Assembly: GCA_964437445.1 (NCBI GenBank)
Contig: CAYTGR010000020.1
Location: forward strand, 9,308-73,307
DNA from: CAYTGR01 sp964437445
GTDB taxonomy: Bacteria; Chloroflexota; Anaerolineae; B4-G1; SLSP01
Direction of reading: 5' to 3'
Length of the DNA stretch: 64,000 nt
This document shows positions 24,435 to 32,923 of the stretch, piece by piece. A program made the translations under genes and the position numbers. Position 1 is the stretch's first letter. Each line of letters starts with the position of its first letter. The notes beneath the pieces were generated by a model. It worked only from the letters and a program-made list of their open reading frames with translations. It was not told the origin of the DNA and made no database searches.

Positions 24435-25886
24435 ATGGCTGGATATCTTTTACGCCGTTTCATTCAAATGTTCCTGGTGGTGTTGTTAGCAACGATGGCA
24501 ATCTACGCTATTTTGAACCTGGCGCCGGGCGGGCCACTTTCCGGGTTGAACACGACGGCCGACCGGCGGCAGCGTTTCACCGAGGCCGATAAGGCCCGGC
24601 TGGAAGCTTATCTGGGCCTGGATAAGCCTCTGGCGCTCCGCTATGTGGTTTGGCTGCTGGGGGATGACTGGCTGGGCAGCGACTACATGTACCTGGGCCT
24701 CAAACCGCCGGCGACCGGTCGGTTCTACGCCGAACCGGGGCTGGCCTACGCCAAACCTGGATACCCGCTCTGGATCCAGGGAGAGGTTGGGCCGGCCGGC
24801 GCTGACGGTATGCCTGTCATCACAGCCACCCATGTGTGGATTCGCCCGACCGGTGAAGCGCCGGAGGGCGTGACTAAGGGACGGGTGATTTCGGCCAGTA
24901 AGGGATTGCTCAAAATAGACGTGGATAACAATGCGGTGAATGCCTGGGCGGTTGTTTCGCCCGCCACTCAATGGGAAGTATCCGATCTGGCGCCGCGCCC
25001 CAAAGGCGCCTGGGTCCCCGTGGCGTGGCTGTTTGGCCAGAATGGGATACTGGGTAACCTGGCTCACTTCCACGGTACGGGACATGGTGTGTTGCGCATG
25101 GATTGGGGCTTTTCCTGGTCGGTGGCACGTGGTCAAGCGGTTTCCTCACTAATCGTCAGTCGGTTGGGTAATACGCTCGTGTTGATGTTGACCTCTACCG
25201 TGCTTTCCCTACTGGTGGCGATTCCGGTGGGCATTTTCTCCGCCGTCAAGCAATATTCCAAAATGGATTACATTGTGACCACGTTTACCTTCTTCGGCAC
25301 CGCCATGCCGGTGTTCTGGTTTGGCTTGATGATGATCCTCATCTTTTCCATTAAATTCCGGCAATGGGGGATCCCTTACCTGCCGGCCGGGGCAGTCTAT
25401 TCGGTGCGCACACCGCCGGCGGGCAGCCTGTTGGCGGCCTGGAACATTGTCCCGAAAAGCTTTGGTGATCGCGCGCTGCACCTGCTGATGCCGACCGTGG
25501 TGCTGAGCCTTCTCTACATGGCTAGCTGGAGCCGTTTTATGCGCTCCTCCATGCTGGAGGTATTGCGGCAGGATTACGTGCGCACCGCGCGCGCTAAGGG
25601 GTTGGGGGAACGAATGGTGATCGTCAAGCACGCCATGCGCAATGCCTTGATCCCCATTGTTACCATCGTCGTGTTGCAAATTCCCGGCCTTTTCGGCGGA
25701 GCCATTATCACTGAAACCATCTTCTCCTGGACCGGCATGGGCCGGTTGTACTACGACGCGCTCGGCGGCGACGATTGGCCGGTGGTGATGATCCTGCTTT
25801 TCATTGATGCCGTGTTGGTGGTGGTCTCCACCCTGATCGGCGATGTTCTGTACACGGTGGTGGATCCTCGCATCCGCTACGATTAA
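24435..25886 (+). CDS. Oligopeptide ABC transporter permease, OppB-like, with large insertion
   Basis: 483 residues against about 310-340 for typical OppB. The N-terminal helix (LLRRFIQMFLVVLLATMAIYAIL) and the C-terminal permease core (TLVLMLTSTVLSLLVAIPVG through PRIRYD) are standard, including the cytoplasmic EAA-like loop DYVRTARAKGLGER. About 150 extra residues lie between the first helix and the core (YMYLGLKPPATGRF ... ISASKGLLKIDVDN) and should be outside the membrane. The start has a TAAGGAGG site. It forms the channel with the next gene. Confidence 0.92.
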   Translation: MAGYLLRRFIQMFLVVLLATMAIYAILNLAPGGPLSGLNTTADRRQRFTEADKARLEAYLGLDKPLALRYVVWLLGDDWLGSDYMYLGLKPPATGRFYAEPGLAYAKPGYPLWIQGEVGPAGADGMPVITATHVWIRPTGEAPEGVTKGRVISASKGLLKIDVDNNAVNAWAVVSPATQWEVSDLAPRPKGAWVPVAWLFGQNGILGNLAHFHGTGHGVLRMDWGFSWSVARGQAVSSLIVSRLGNTLVLMLTSTVLSLLVAIPVGIFSAVKQYSKMDYIVTTFTFFGTAMPVFWFGLMMILIFSIKFRQWGIPYLPAGAVYSVRTPPAGSLLAAWNIVPKSFGDRALHLLMPTVVLSLLYMASWSRFMRSSMLEVLRQDYVRTARAKGLGERMVIVKHAMRNALIPIVTIVVLQIPGLFGGAIITETIFSWTGMGRLYYDALGGDDWPVVMILLFIDAVLVVVSTLIGDVLYTVVDPRIRYD

Positions 25887-25917
25887 TTTAGAGAATTGTG
25901 AGGTATTGAGGTGGAAC

Positions 25918-26853
25918 ATGGCTGCTGATGCACAGGTGGAGAAATTAGAGGCTGAGGGGCTCTTGACGCCCGAACAGCAAAGTATGGTCGCAGTGATCTG
26001 GGGGCGGTTCCGGCGGCACAAGCTGGCGCTGGCTGGCCTGATCCTGATCGTCGTTTTCATCTTAATGGCCATTTTTGCCGATCTGATTGCACCCTACGAT
26101 CCCATTAGCTATCAGGATCCTTATAACAAAAATGCGCCCCCCAGCCCAGCACACCTGTTGGGCACGGATGAAATCGGGCGGGATGTCTTCAGCCGTTTGT
26201 TGTACGCGGCTCGCATTTCACTCTCCGTTTCGCTGGTGGTGACGGTGCTGAGCCAGACGATTGGGGCCTTGTTGGGCGGTATTTCCGGTTACTTCGGCGG
26301 CTGGGTAGATATGGTGATCCAGCGGTTTGTAGAGTTCATGCTGGTCCTGCCGTTGCTGCCCCTGCTGCTCGCTTTTTCGTCTTTGTTGCGCGGGATCAAA
26401 ATTCCCGGTGTGCCTGACCAATGGACCAGTGTGGTCATCATTACCTTCATCTTAACCGTTTTTGGTTGGATGGGGGCCTGCCGTCTGGTGCGCGGTATGG
26501 TGTTGAGCCTGCGTGGGCTGGATTTCACCGATGCTTCGCGGGCTTTGGGAATGTCGGATCTCAGCATCATTATCCGTCACATGCTTCCCAATTCCATGGC
26601 TCCCATTATCGTGAACGCCACCCTGGGGCTGGGCGGGACGATTGTGTTGGAATCGGCGCTCAGTTTTTTGGGCTTTGGCATCCAACCCCCGGTGCCCACC
26701 TGGGGCAATATGTTGCAGGCCGCTCAAACCGGGTTATTGGGTGATCCGGCCAAGGTTTTCTATCCCGGTCTGGCGATTTTCCTGGCCTCGCTGGCGTTCA
26801 ACTACGTGGGCGACGGTCTACGAGATGCGCTGGATCCGCGCCTGAAGCTGTAA
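25918..26853 (+). CDS. Oligopeptide ABC transporter permease, OppC-like
   Basis: Start set at ATG 25918 (MAADAQVEKLEAEGLLTPEQ), after TTGAGGTGG; a longer frame would run into the preceding gene. An N-terminal cytoplasmic segment is followed by the first helix (LALAGLILIVVFILMAIFADLI) and five more. The family signature LLGTDEIGRDVFSRLLYAARISL and the EAA-like loop DFTDASRALGMSD are clear. It pairs with the OppB-like subunit. Confidence 0.93.
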   Translation: MAADAQVEKLEAEGLLTPEQQSMVAVIWGRFRRHKLALAGLILIVVFILMAIFADLIAPYDPISYQDPYNKNAPPSPAHLLGTDEIGRDVFSRLLYAARISLSVSLVVTVLSQTIGALLGGISGYFGGWVDMVIQRFVEFMLVLPLLPLLLAFSSLLRGIKIPGVPDQWTSVVIITFILTVFGWMGACRLVRGMVLSLRGLDFTDASRALGMSDLSIIIRHMLPNSMAPIIVNATLGLGGTIVLESALSFLGFGIQPPVPTWGNMLQAAQTGLLGDPAKVFYPGLAIFLASLAFNYVGDGLRDALDPRLKL

Positions 26854-26881
26854 ACCACTTTGTGGTTAGGAGAATGATCAA

Positions 26882-27883
26882 GTGGAAGCACATACTCAAA
26901 CCAATGACAAACTGTTAGATGTCCATAATCTGAAGACCTACTTCTACACCGAAGATGGGGTGGTCAAGGCAGTAGATGGCGTGGATTTTGATGTCCGGCG
27001 CGGCGAGATTATCGCCCTGGTGGGCGAGTCGGGCTGTGGCAAGAGCGTTACTTCGCTTTCCATTATGCGGTTAGTGGGGATCCCGGGCAAGGTCGTAGAG
27101 GGAGAAATCTTCTATCAGGGGAAAAATTTGCTGGCACTGCCTGAAGTAGAGATGCGCCGGATGCGCGGTGATCGCCTTTCCATGATTTTCCAGCAGCCGA
27201 CCTCCTGTCTGAACCCTGTTTTCCGCGTCGGCGATCAGATCGCCGAAGTGCTGAAAATTCACCGGGGCATGGATAAGAAAGAGGGCTGGGCTCAGGCCGA
27301 AGAATTGCTGCGGATGGTGGGCATTCCTGAACCTCAGAAGCGCGTGCAATCCTTCCCGCACGAAATGTCCGGTGGGATGGCTCAGCGCGTGATGATCGCA
27401 ATGGCCCTGGCCTGCGAACCGGAGCTGCTCATCGCCGACGAGCCGACCACCGCCCTGGATGTGACGATCCAGGCCCAAATCCTGGACCTGATGCGGAATT
27501 TGCAGAAGAAGCTGGGCACTTCTATCATCCTGATCACTCACGATATGGGAATTGTGGCGGAGATGGCCTCCCGGCTTTCGGTCATGTATGCCGGGCGGGT
27601 GGTGGAACATACCGACATCACGACCATTTTCCGCAATCCGCTGCACCCTTACACGCATGGGTTGCTGGCCTCCATTCCGGTGATGGGAGTGGTTAAACCC
27701 CGGCTGGATACTATTCCCGGCTCCGTGCCCAACCTGATTAACCTGCCACCCGGTTGCAAATTCGCGCCGCGCTGTCTGGCCCGGCTGGAGCATAATCTGC
27801 ACATCTGCACCGAACAGGAACCGGATTTGATTGACGTTGAGCCCGGACACAAAGTCCGCTGCTGGCTCTATCAGGAACATTAA
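26882..27883 (+). CDS. Oligopeptide ABC transporter ATPase, OppD-like
   Basis: GTG start after AGGAGAATGATCA. Walker A GESGCGKSVTS, Q-loop IFQQPTSCLNP, signature SGGMAQRVMIAMAL, Walker B LLIADEPTTALD and H-loop ILITHDMGIVAE are all intact. The C-terminal Cys-containing domain (GCKFAPRC ... HKVRCW) is the Opp/Dpp type. It energises uptake with the next ATPase. Confidence 0.95.
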   Translation: MEAHTQTNDKLLDVHNLKTYFYTEDGVVKAVDGVDFDVRRGEIIALVGESGCGKSVTSLSIMRLVGIPGKVVEGEIFYQGKNLLALPEVEMRRMRGDRLSMIFQQPTSCLNPVFRVGDQIAEVLKIHRGMDKKEGWAQAEELLRMVGIPEPQKRVQSFPHEMSGGMAQRVMIAMALACEPELLIADEPTTALDVTIQAQILDLMRNLQKKLGTSIILITHDMGIVAEMASRLSVMYAGRVVEHTDITTIFRNPLHPYTHGLLASIPVMGVVKPRLDTIPGSVPNLINLPPGCKFAPRCLARLEHNLHICTEQEPDLIDVEPGHKVRCWLYQEH

Positions 27884-27911
27884 CCCGGCCGGGATGAGGA
27901 GCAATATAACC

Positions 27912-28934
27912 ATGGCAGAAGTACAACAGCAATCAACCAAAGGGCAAGAAGACCTGATTGTGGTAGAAAATTTGGTGAAATATTTCCCCATCCGCGGCGG
28001 CTTTTTACAGCGGGTCCGGGCCTGGGTGAAAGCAGTGGATGGCGTTAGCTTCACCATCAAGCGCGGTGAGACGCTGGGGCTGGTGGGGGAATCGGGCTGC
28101 GGTAAAACGACGGTCGGTCGGACTGTCCTGCGCCTGATCCCGCATACCAGCGGCCGGGTTTATTTTGAAGGCAAGGACATCTTTGCTTTGCGCGGCGATG
28201 CGCTGAAGCAGATGCGTAGAAACATGCAGATTGTGTTCCAGGATCCCTATTCCTCGCTGGATCCCCGGATGCCGGTGGGCGAAAGCATCATGGAAGGGCT
28301 GAACGTGCACAGGGCGGGCTCCCCCCAGGAGCGTTGGGAGCGGGTGATCCACCTGCTACGGCAGGTCAACCTGGAGGACTTTCATGCCAAGCGCTACCCG
28401 CACGAGTTCTCCGGCGGACAACGCCAGCGTATCGGGATTGCCCGCGCGTTGGCGCTCAACCCGAAGTTCATCGTGGCCGACGAGCCGGTCTCCGCGCTGG
28501 ATGTCTCGGTGCAGGCGCAGGTGCTCAACATTCTCATGGATCTGCAAGAGCAGTATGGCCTGACCTACCTCTTTATCGCGCACAACCTCAGTGTGGTAGA
28601 ACACATCAGCAACCGCGTGGGGGTCATGTATCTGGGCAAAATGGTGGAGCTGGCCGACCGGGGTGAGGTCTTTGAGCATCCGCTGCACCCCTATACCCAG
28701 GCGCTCTTCTCCGCCATCCCCATCCCTGATCCCAAGCTGGCGGGGACCCGCGAGCGCATCATTCTCAAGGGTGATGTGCCCAGCCCGGTGAATCCGCCGG
28801 TCGGCTGCCACTTCAATCCGCGCTGCCGGTATGCCATTCAGGGCTTGTGCGACAGGGAGGAACCCCCGTTCAAGGATTATGGTAGCGGCCACTTTGTCGC
28901 CTGCTGGCTGTTGGAGAAAGAGCGCGCCGCCTGA
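27912..28934 (+). CDS. Oligopeptide ABC transporter ATPase, OppF-like
   Basis: Start at ATG 27912 (MAEVQQQST), after GATGAGGAG. Walker A GESGCGKTTVG, Q-loop VFQDPYSSLDPRMPVG, signature FSGGQRQRIGIARAL, Walker B FIVADEPVSALD, plus the C-terminal GCHFNPRC ... GHFVACW motif. All catalytic residues are present. Last gene of the operon, followed by a strong terminator. Confidence 0.95.
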   Translation: MAEVQQQSTKGQEDLIVVENLVKYFPIRGGFLQRVRAWVKAVDGVSFTIKRGETLGLVGESGCGKTTVGRTVLRLIPHTSGRVYFEGKDIFALRGDALKQMRRNMQIVFQDPYSSLDPRMPVGESIMEGLNVHRAGSPQERWERVIHLLRQVNLEDFHAKRYPHEFSGGQRQRIGIARALALNPKFIVADEPVSALDVSVQAQVLNILMDLQEQYGLTYLFIAHNLSVVEHISNRVGVMYLGKMVELADRGEVFEHPLHPYTQALFSAIPIPDPKLAGTRERIILKGDVPSPVNPPVGCHFNPRCRYAIQGLCDREEPPFKDYGSGHFVACWLLEKERAA

Positions 28935-28961
28935 TCAAGGTGGAAGTAAGATTAAGATACT

Positions 28962-28996
28962 GGGGGGATTTTGCCGCGCGGCAAAATCCCCTTTTT
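28962..28996 (+). terminator. Intrinsic terminator of the oligopeptide operon
   Basis: GGGGATTTTGCCGC pairs perfectly with GCGGCAAAATCCCC, followed by TTTTT. Confidence 0.95.
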
Positions 28997-29016
28997 GTGT
29001 CCTTTCTGGGGAATTC

Positions 29017-29044
29017 TTTTCAATTTTCGCAAACCGTTTATACT
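29017..29044 (+). promoter_or_regulatory. Sigma70-type promoter
   Basis: TTTTCA (29017-29022), 16-bp spacer, TATACT (29039-29044), 22 bp before the next start codon. Confidence 0.5.
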
Positions 29045-29065
29045 TGATGGATAGGAGTTAGTGCC

Positions 29066-29599
29066 ATGTCCAAACGTCCCAGTCTGTTAAGTGCTCTTTT
29101 GTTGGGGATACTGGTGATTGCGCTGTTGGTTTGGGCGGTTAGCGCTTTCACCAATGAAGACCCGCTCTGGTTTGTGCCCTACTTCGGTGCGCGCGCTGAC
29201 TGGATTACCGTCTATTGGGATGGCGAAATCTGGATGTTTTTCCCTGGCGATGCAGGATACGAAGAAGTGCTGCACGCTTTCGCGGACGGCGTTGGGCGCT
29301 GGGCTGGCTATGAACCTCAAACGGCGCTTTCCCCAGACTCGCTGGAAATGCTGCGCGCTCAGTGGCGTCTGGTGGAATTCCACTATAATGACCCGGTGCA
29401 AGTGCATACCCGCCACCCCTATCCGGCCGCCCGGGTTTTCTTCGTCCCGCTCACCGGGCCTCACGCGGAGTGGCGACGTGTCTTCTCCTCCCTGCAAGGG
29501 GACGCCGGTCGGGCTGGAGCTTTGATTTTGAGCCAGGCCCGCTTTGAGCGCCTGACGGCCGCCGTTGAACAGGCTGTTAGCGGCCAGGCTCAACCCTGA
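29066..29599 (+). CDS. Hypothetical signal-anchored protein
   Basis: 177 residues with an N-terminal membrane helix (LLSALLLGILVIALLVWAVSAF). The outside domain has no family I can name (WFVPYFGARADWITVYWDGE, ARVFFVPLTGPHAEWRRVF). The start follows ATAGGAGTTAGTGCC. The stop lies 10 bp before the histidine kinase start, so it belongs to the signalling operon and may be a periplasmic partner of that kinase. Confidence 0.7.
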   Translation: MSKRPSLLSALLLGILVIALLVWAVSAFTNEDPLWFVPYFGARADWITVYWDGEIWMFFPGDAGYEEVLHAFADGVGRWAGYEPQTALSPDSLEMLRAQWRLVEFHYNDPVQVHTRHPYPAARVFFVPLTGPHAEWRRVFSSLQGDAGRAGALILSQARFERLTAAVEQAVSGQAQP

Positions 29600-29609
29600 G
29601 AGCAACTGC

Positions 29610-31232
29610 ATGGGCAATCCACGTGTTTTGGTAGTAGATGACGAACCAGAAATGATTCAGCTGGTCAAGGAGGTGTTGGCGCTGCTGCCCTGCGAGGTCC
29701 TGGAGGCGACCAACGGTGAACTGGCACTGGAAATGTTGCGCCAGGAGTTGGCTCAGGGCCAGTTGATTGACGCCATGTTGCTGGATGTGATGTTGCCGGG
29801 TGCGGACGGTTTCCGTATCCTGGAGGCGGTCAAGGCGGATCCGTTGCTGGAGCCGATCCCCGTGATTCTGATCACCGGGTTGGATTCGGTCAGCGCCAAG
29901 GCGCGCGGGTTGCAGCGTGGCGCGGACGATTATGTGACCAAGCCCTTTGATCCACAGGAGCTGCTGGCCCGCATCGGCGTCGTGTTGCGGATCCGGCGCA
30001 CCGAGCAAATGTTACGTCGCCGCAACCAGGAGCTGGCCGCTCTGGACCAACTCAACCGGCTGGTCTCCTCCAGTCTTGAGCTGGACCGGGTGTTGTTCTC
30101 AGCTTTGGAGGGATTGGGACGGTTGGTGGAAACTGAAGTGCTGGCCTTCGTCCTTAACGAAGAGGAGGTCGGGGATTGGGTCATCCGGGCCGCCCGCAGC
30201 CCGGCCGGGACCTGGTTGGAGGGGCGGGTGATCGCAGTGGATGGCGGCCCGCCGGGTGAAGCGTTGCGCAGCGGGCGTCCCGTCCTGCTTCAGGCGATTG
30301 AGGAGCCGTTCTGGTCCGAGGCCGTCGGGTTGGCCCCTCTGGATTTGCTTTGCGTCCCGATGGTCACGCATCAGGAGGCGGTCGGGTTATTAGTGGTGGC
30401 CGGCCGAGCCGGGCGCTTAAGTGCGGAACATACCCCGTTTCTGGAGCAAGTGGCGGCCACTGTGGCCGTGGCGGTGGACAATGCCCGGCTTTACGGCGAG
30501 CTGGCAGCCTTTGCCGCTGAACTGGAACGCTCACAGAGCCAGCTGATCCAGGCTGAGAAAATGGCGGCCGTGGGGCGGATGGCCGCTTCCATCGCACACG
30601 AAATCAATAACCCCTTGCAGGCTATCCAGAACAGTTTGCATCTGTCGTTGCATCCGGCCCTGGATGAGGAGCGCCGGCGGCGTTATTTGCAGATGGCCCA
30701 GCAAGAGGTGGAACGGCTGATCCAGATTGTGCGGCGGATGTTGGATTTCTACCGGCCGGCGTCGGGCACCATGCAACCCTTAGACATCAACCGGCCCGTG
30801 GAAGACGCTCTGGCCTTGGCCAACAAGCGGCTGCAACAGGCCCATATTCAAGTCATTTCCCGGTTTTCCCCCGATTTGCCGCCGGTACGCGGTATGGCAA
30901 ACCAGCTGACACAGGTCTTCCTTAACATCATCATCAACGCAGTGGAGGCGATGCCCGATGGCGGGACGTTGTGGATTGGAACAGCTTACCATGCCGAGCG
31001 TGAGCAGGTGGTGGCGGCTTTCCGTGACAGTGGCCCGGGCATTCCGGCTGAGGTGCGTGTTCATCTGTTTGAACCTTTTCACACCACCAAACCTACTGGT
31101 ACCGGCCTGGGATTGGCGATCAGTTACGGTATCGTGGAACGCCATGAAGGGACTATCCGCGTCGAGAGTCAACCGGGCAGTGGCGCAACGTTCATTGTGA
31201 GTTTGCCCTGCAACCGAGAGGAGGCCCCATAA
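29610..31232 (+). CDS. Hybrid receiver-GAF-histidine kinase
   Basis: Start at ATG 29610 (MGNPRVLVVDDEPEM). The N-terminal receiver domain (1-125) has the phospho-acceptor in DAMLLDVMLPGADGF and the Lys in YVTKPFDP. A helical linker leads to a GAF sensor (about 150-300). HisKA has SIAHEINNPLQAIQNSL. The ATPase has N-box FLNIIINAVEAMPDGG, G1 RDSGPGIP and G2 TGTGLGLAISYGIVERHEG. A receiver at the N-terminus of a soluble kinase lets an upstream kinase feed in. The next gene, 4 bp away, is its likely output regulator. Confidence 0.93.
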   Translation: MGNPRVLVVDDEPEMIQLVKEVLALLPCEVLEATNGELALEMLRQELAQGQLIDAMLLDVMLPGADGFRILEAVKADPLLEPIPVILITGLDSVSAKARGLQRGADDYVTKPFDPQELLARIGVVLRIRRTEQMLRRRNQELAALDQLNRLVSSSLELDRVLFSALEGLGRLVETEVLAFVLNEEEVGDWVIRAARSPAGTWLEGRVIAVDGGPPGEALRSGRPVLLQAIEEPFWSEAVGLAPLDLLCVPMVTHQEAVGLLVVAGRAGRLSAEHTPFLEQVAATVAVAVDNARLYGELAAFAAELERSQSQLIQAEKMAAVGRMAASIAHEINNPLQAIQNSLHLSLHPALDEERRRRYLQMAQQEVERLIQIVRRMLDFYRPASGTMQPLDINRPVEDALALANKRLQQAHIQVISRFSPDLPPVRGMANQLTQVFLNIIINAVEAMPDGGTLWIGTAYHAEREQVVAAFRDSGPGIPAEVRVHLFEPFHTTKPTGTGLGLAISYGIVERHEGTIRVESQPGSGATFIVSLPCNREEAP

Positions 31233-31236
31233 CCTT

Positions 31237-32061
31237 ATGGAAGATATTCGTATTTTAGTGGTGGACGATGAAGTGGCTGAGCGGGTCACGCTGGGCGAGC
31301 TGCTGCGCCTGGAAGGCTACCAGGTCACGCTGGCGGGTTCCGGTGAGGAAGCCGTCCAGCTGACTCAGATCGCCACTGTACCTTTTGATCTGGTGATTCT
31401 GGACATCCGCCTGCCGAAAATGGATGGGTTGCATGCCCTGGAGATGATTCACCGGGTATCGGTTTCTACGATGGTGATCCTGATCACCGGCTACGGGACT
31501 TTGGATACCGCGATCCAAGCCTTACGCAAAGGCGCTTACGACTACCTGCTCAAGCCGTGCCCGGTGGAGGATATTTTAGCCACGGTGCGGCGCGCTCTGG
31601 CTCAGCTGCGCCAGGATCGGCAGCGGCGCGTGTTGGTAGGCCGCTTACAGGAGACCATGGAAGCGTTGTTGGCCACCGATGGGGTGGCGCAGGCTGATCC
31701 GGAACCGATCATCGGAGAGCGGTTCTTGAAGGTAGGCGAGGTCATGGTGGACCGGGCTAAGCATCTGGTCACCTTGCAAGAGCGCCCGGTAGAGCTGACT
31801 CCCACTGAGTTTAGATTGTTGGAGTTTTTGATGGAGCGGGTGGATCAGGTTTGTACGCCACAGGATTTGGTGCGCTTCGCCCAGGGTTATGAGGCCGATG
31901 CCTGGGGAGCACGGTCCATTGTGCGAGTTCACATCCGCCGCCTGCGGCGCAAGCTGGAACCGGATCCCGAACGCCCGCGTTACATCATGAATGTGCGGGG
32001 GGTGGGATATTTGTTCGCTTCTTCACCCGACCGTTTCCAAAATGAACCGGAAGAGCCTTAA
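31237..32061 (+). CDS. OmpR-type response regulator
   Basis: The receiver domain (1-120) has DDE, the phospho-acceptor in LVILDIRLPKMDG, and YLLKPCP. A longer linker precedes the winged-helix DNA-binding domain (about 165-260: LTPTEFRLLEFLMERVDQV, IVRVHIRRLRRKLE, IMNVRGVGYLF). It starts 4 bp after the kinase gene and is presumably phosphorylated by it. The receiver resembles NtrC-type receivers while the output is OmpR-type. Confidence 0.93.
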   Translation: MEDIRILVVDDEVAERVTLGELLRLEGYQVTLAGSGEEAVQLTQIATVPFDLVILDIRLPKMDGLHALEMIHRVSVSTMVILITGYGTLDTAIQALRKGAYDYLLKPCPVEDILATVRRALAQLRQDRQRRVLVGRLQETMEALLATDGVAQADPEPIIGERFLKVGEVMVDRAKHLVTLQERPVELTPTEFRLLEFLMERVDQVCTPQDLVRFAQGYEADAWGARSIVRVHIRRLRRKLEPDPERPRYIMNVRGVGYLFASSPDRFQNEPEEP

Positions 32062-32140
32062 CTGATCTGTCACCGTCCGGCAACACCCGATCCCTGTGGT
32101 TTGTGGTATAGTGGGATTATAGCCGTAGCAGGGGTTAAAG

Positions 32141-32536
32141 ATGAGACAGAATTATATCCTCATTGTGGAAGACGAGCCCAGTGTTGCTTTTTTCCTCAAA
32201 GAGGGGTTGGAAGTTTTGGGCCAGGAATATCAGGTGCTGCTGGCGGACTCGGCCGAGGCAGCGCTGGGCCTGTTAGAGAAACAGGTCCCTGATCTGCTGG
32301 TGACCGATTTGCGTCTGCCGGGTATGAATGGCCTGGATCTGGTCTGGATACTGCAGGAACGCGGCCTCACGTTGCCGGTGCTGCTGATCACGGCTTACGG
32401 GTCTGACCTGGTGGAAACACGGGCGACTCGTTTAGGGATCAGGGCGATTTTGAGCAAACCTTTTGGCCTGCAGGTGTTCCTGGAGCAGGTCACGGCGCTG
32501 CTTAACACCACCGTGCCGGTCGCGGAACCGTCGTAA
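32141..32536 (+). CDS. Single-domain response regulator
   Basis: 131 residues forming a CheY-like receiver only: IVEDEPSV, phospho-acceptor in LLVTDLRLPGMNG, TAYG, and Lys in LSKPFG. With no output domain it probably passes phosphate on or modulates the adjacent hybrid kinase. The start follows a weak AAAG. A TATAGT near 32107 could be a -10, without a good -35. Confidence 0.88.
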   Translation: MRQNYILIVEDEPSVAFFLKEGLEVLGQEYQVLLADSAEAALGLLEKQVPDLLVTDLRLPGMNGLDLVWILQERGLTLPVLLITAYGSDLVETRATRLGIRAILSKPFGLQVFLEQVTALLNTTVPVAEPS

Positions 32537-32677
32537 CGTGAGCTGAGTGGCACTTGCCCACCCTTTGAGTCAGGAGTAAAATAAGGTTGAATGGATGTGA
32601 GCGGTTGAACGAATGCCTGCTGGTTGGTGCGCTAATGGCATGGTTCGCGAGGGTGATGGAGGAATGGAGAGAGGGAC

Positions 32678-32851
32678 ATGGGAGCACAGCCTGAGAAAGA
32701 GAACCTGGTCAAAATGCAAAAACTGCGGCGGGCCGTGGATCGGTTGCGAAAAGTGCGTTCCACCGAGCCGCCGGCGCGTCAGCAGCAATCCTGGTTGGGC
32801 CGGTGGAAGGAACGCCTGTTAAACTTGCTGGGGACTCCGCCTGAGCGTTAA
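32678..32851 (+). CDS. Small basic hypothetical protein (57 aa)
   Basis: ATG 32678 lies close after GAGAGAGGG. The reading frame is MGAQPEKENLVKMQKLRRAV then DRLRKVRSTEPPARQQQ and SWLGRWKERLLNLLGTPPER. It is very basic and helical, with a possible amphipathic C-terminal helix (SWLGRWKERLLNLLG) that could sit on a membrane. A longer overlapping frame from 32613 looks worse. It ends 26 bp before a terminator. Function unknown; it could be chance, but ribosome site and composition support it. Confidence 0.55.
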   Translation: MGAQPEKENLVKMQKLRRAVDRLRKVRSTEPPARQQQSWLGRWKERLLNLLGTPPER

Positions 32852-32876
32852 CGTTCAGGCTATGGCGGCAGGCAAT

Positions 32877-32910
32877 GCAAAAGCGGCGCAGATTCTCTGC
32901 GCCGCTTTTG
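32877..32910. terminator. Bidirectional intrinsic terminator
   Basis: AAAAGCGGCGCAGA-TTC-TCTGCGCCGCTTTT, a perfect 14-bp stem with A and T tails, between convergent genes. Confidence 0.92.
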
Positions 32911-32923
32911 GGTCGGCCAACGG

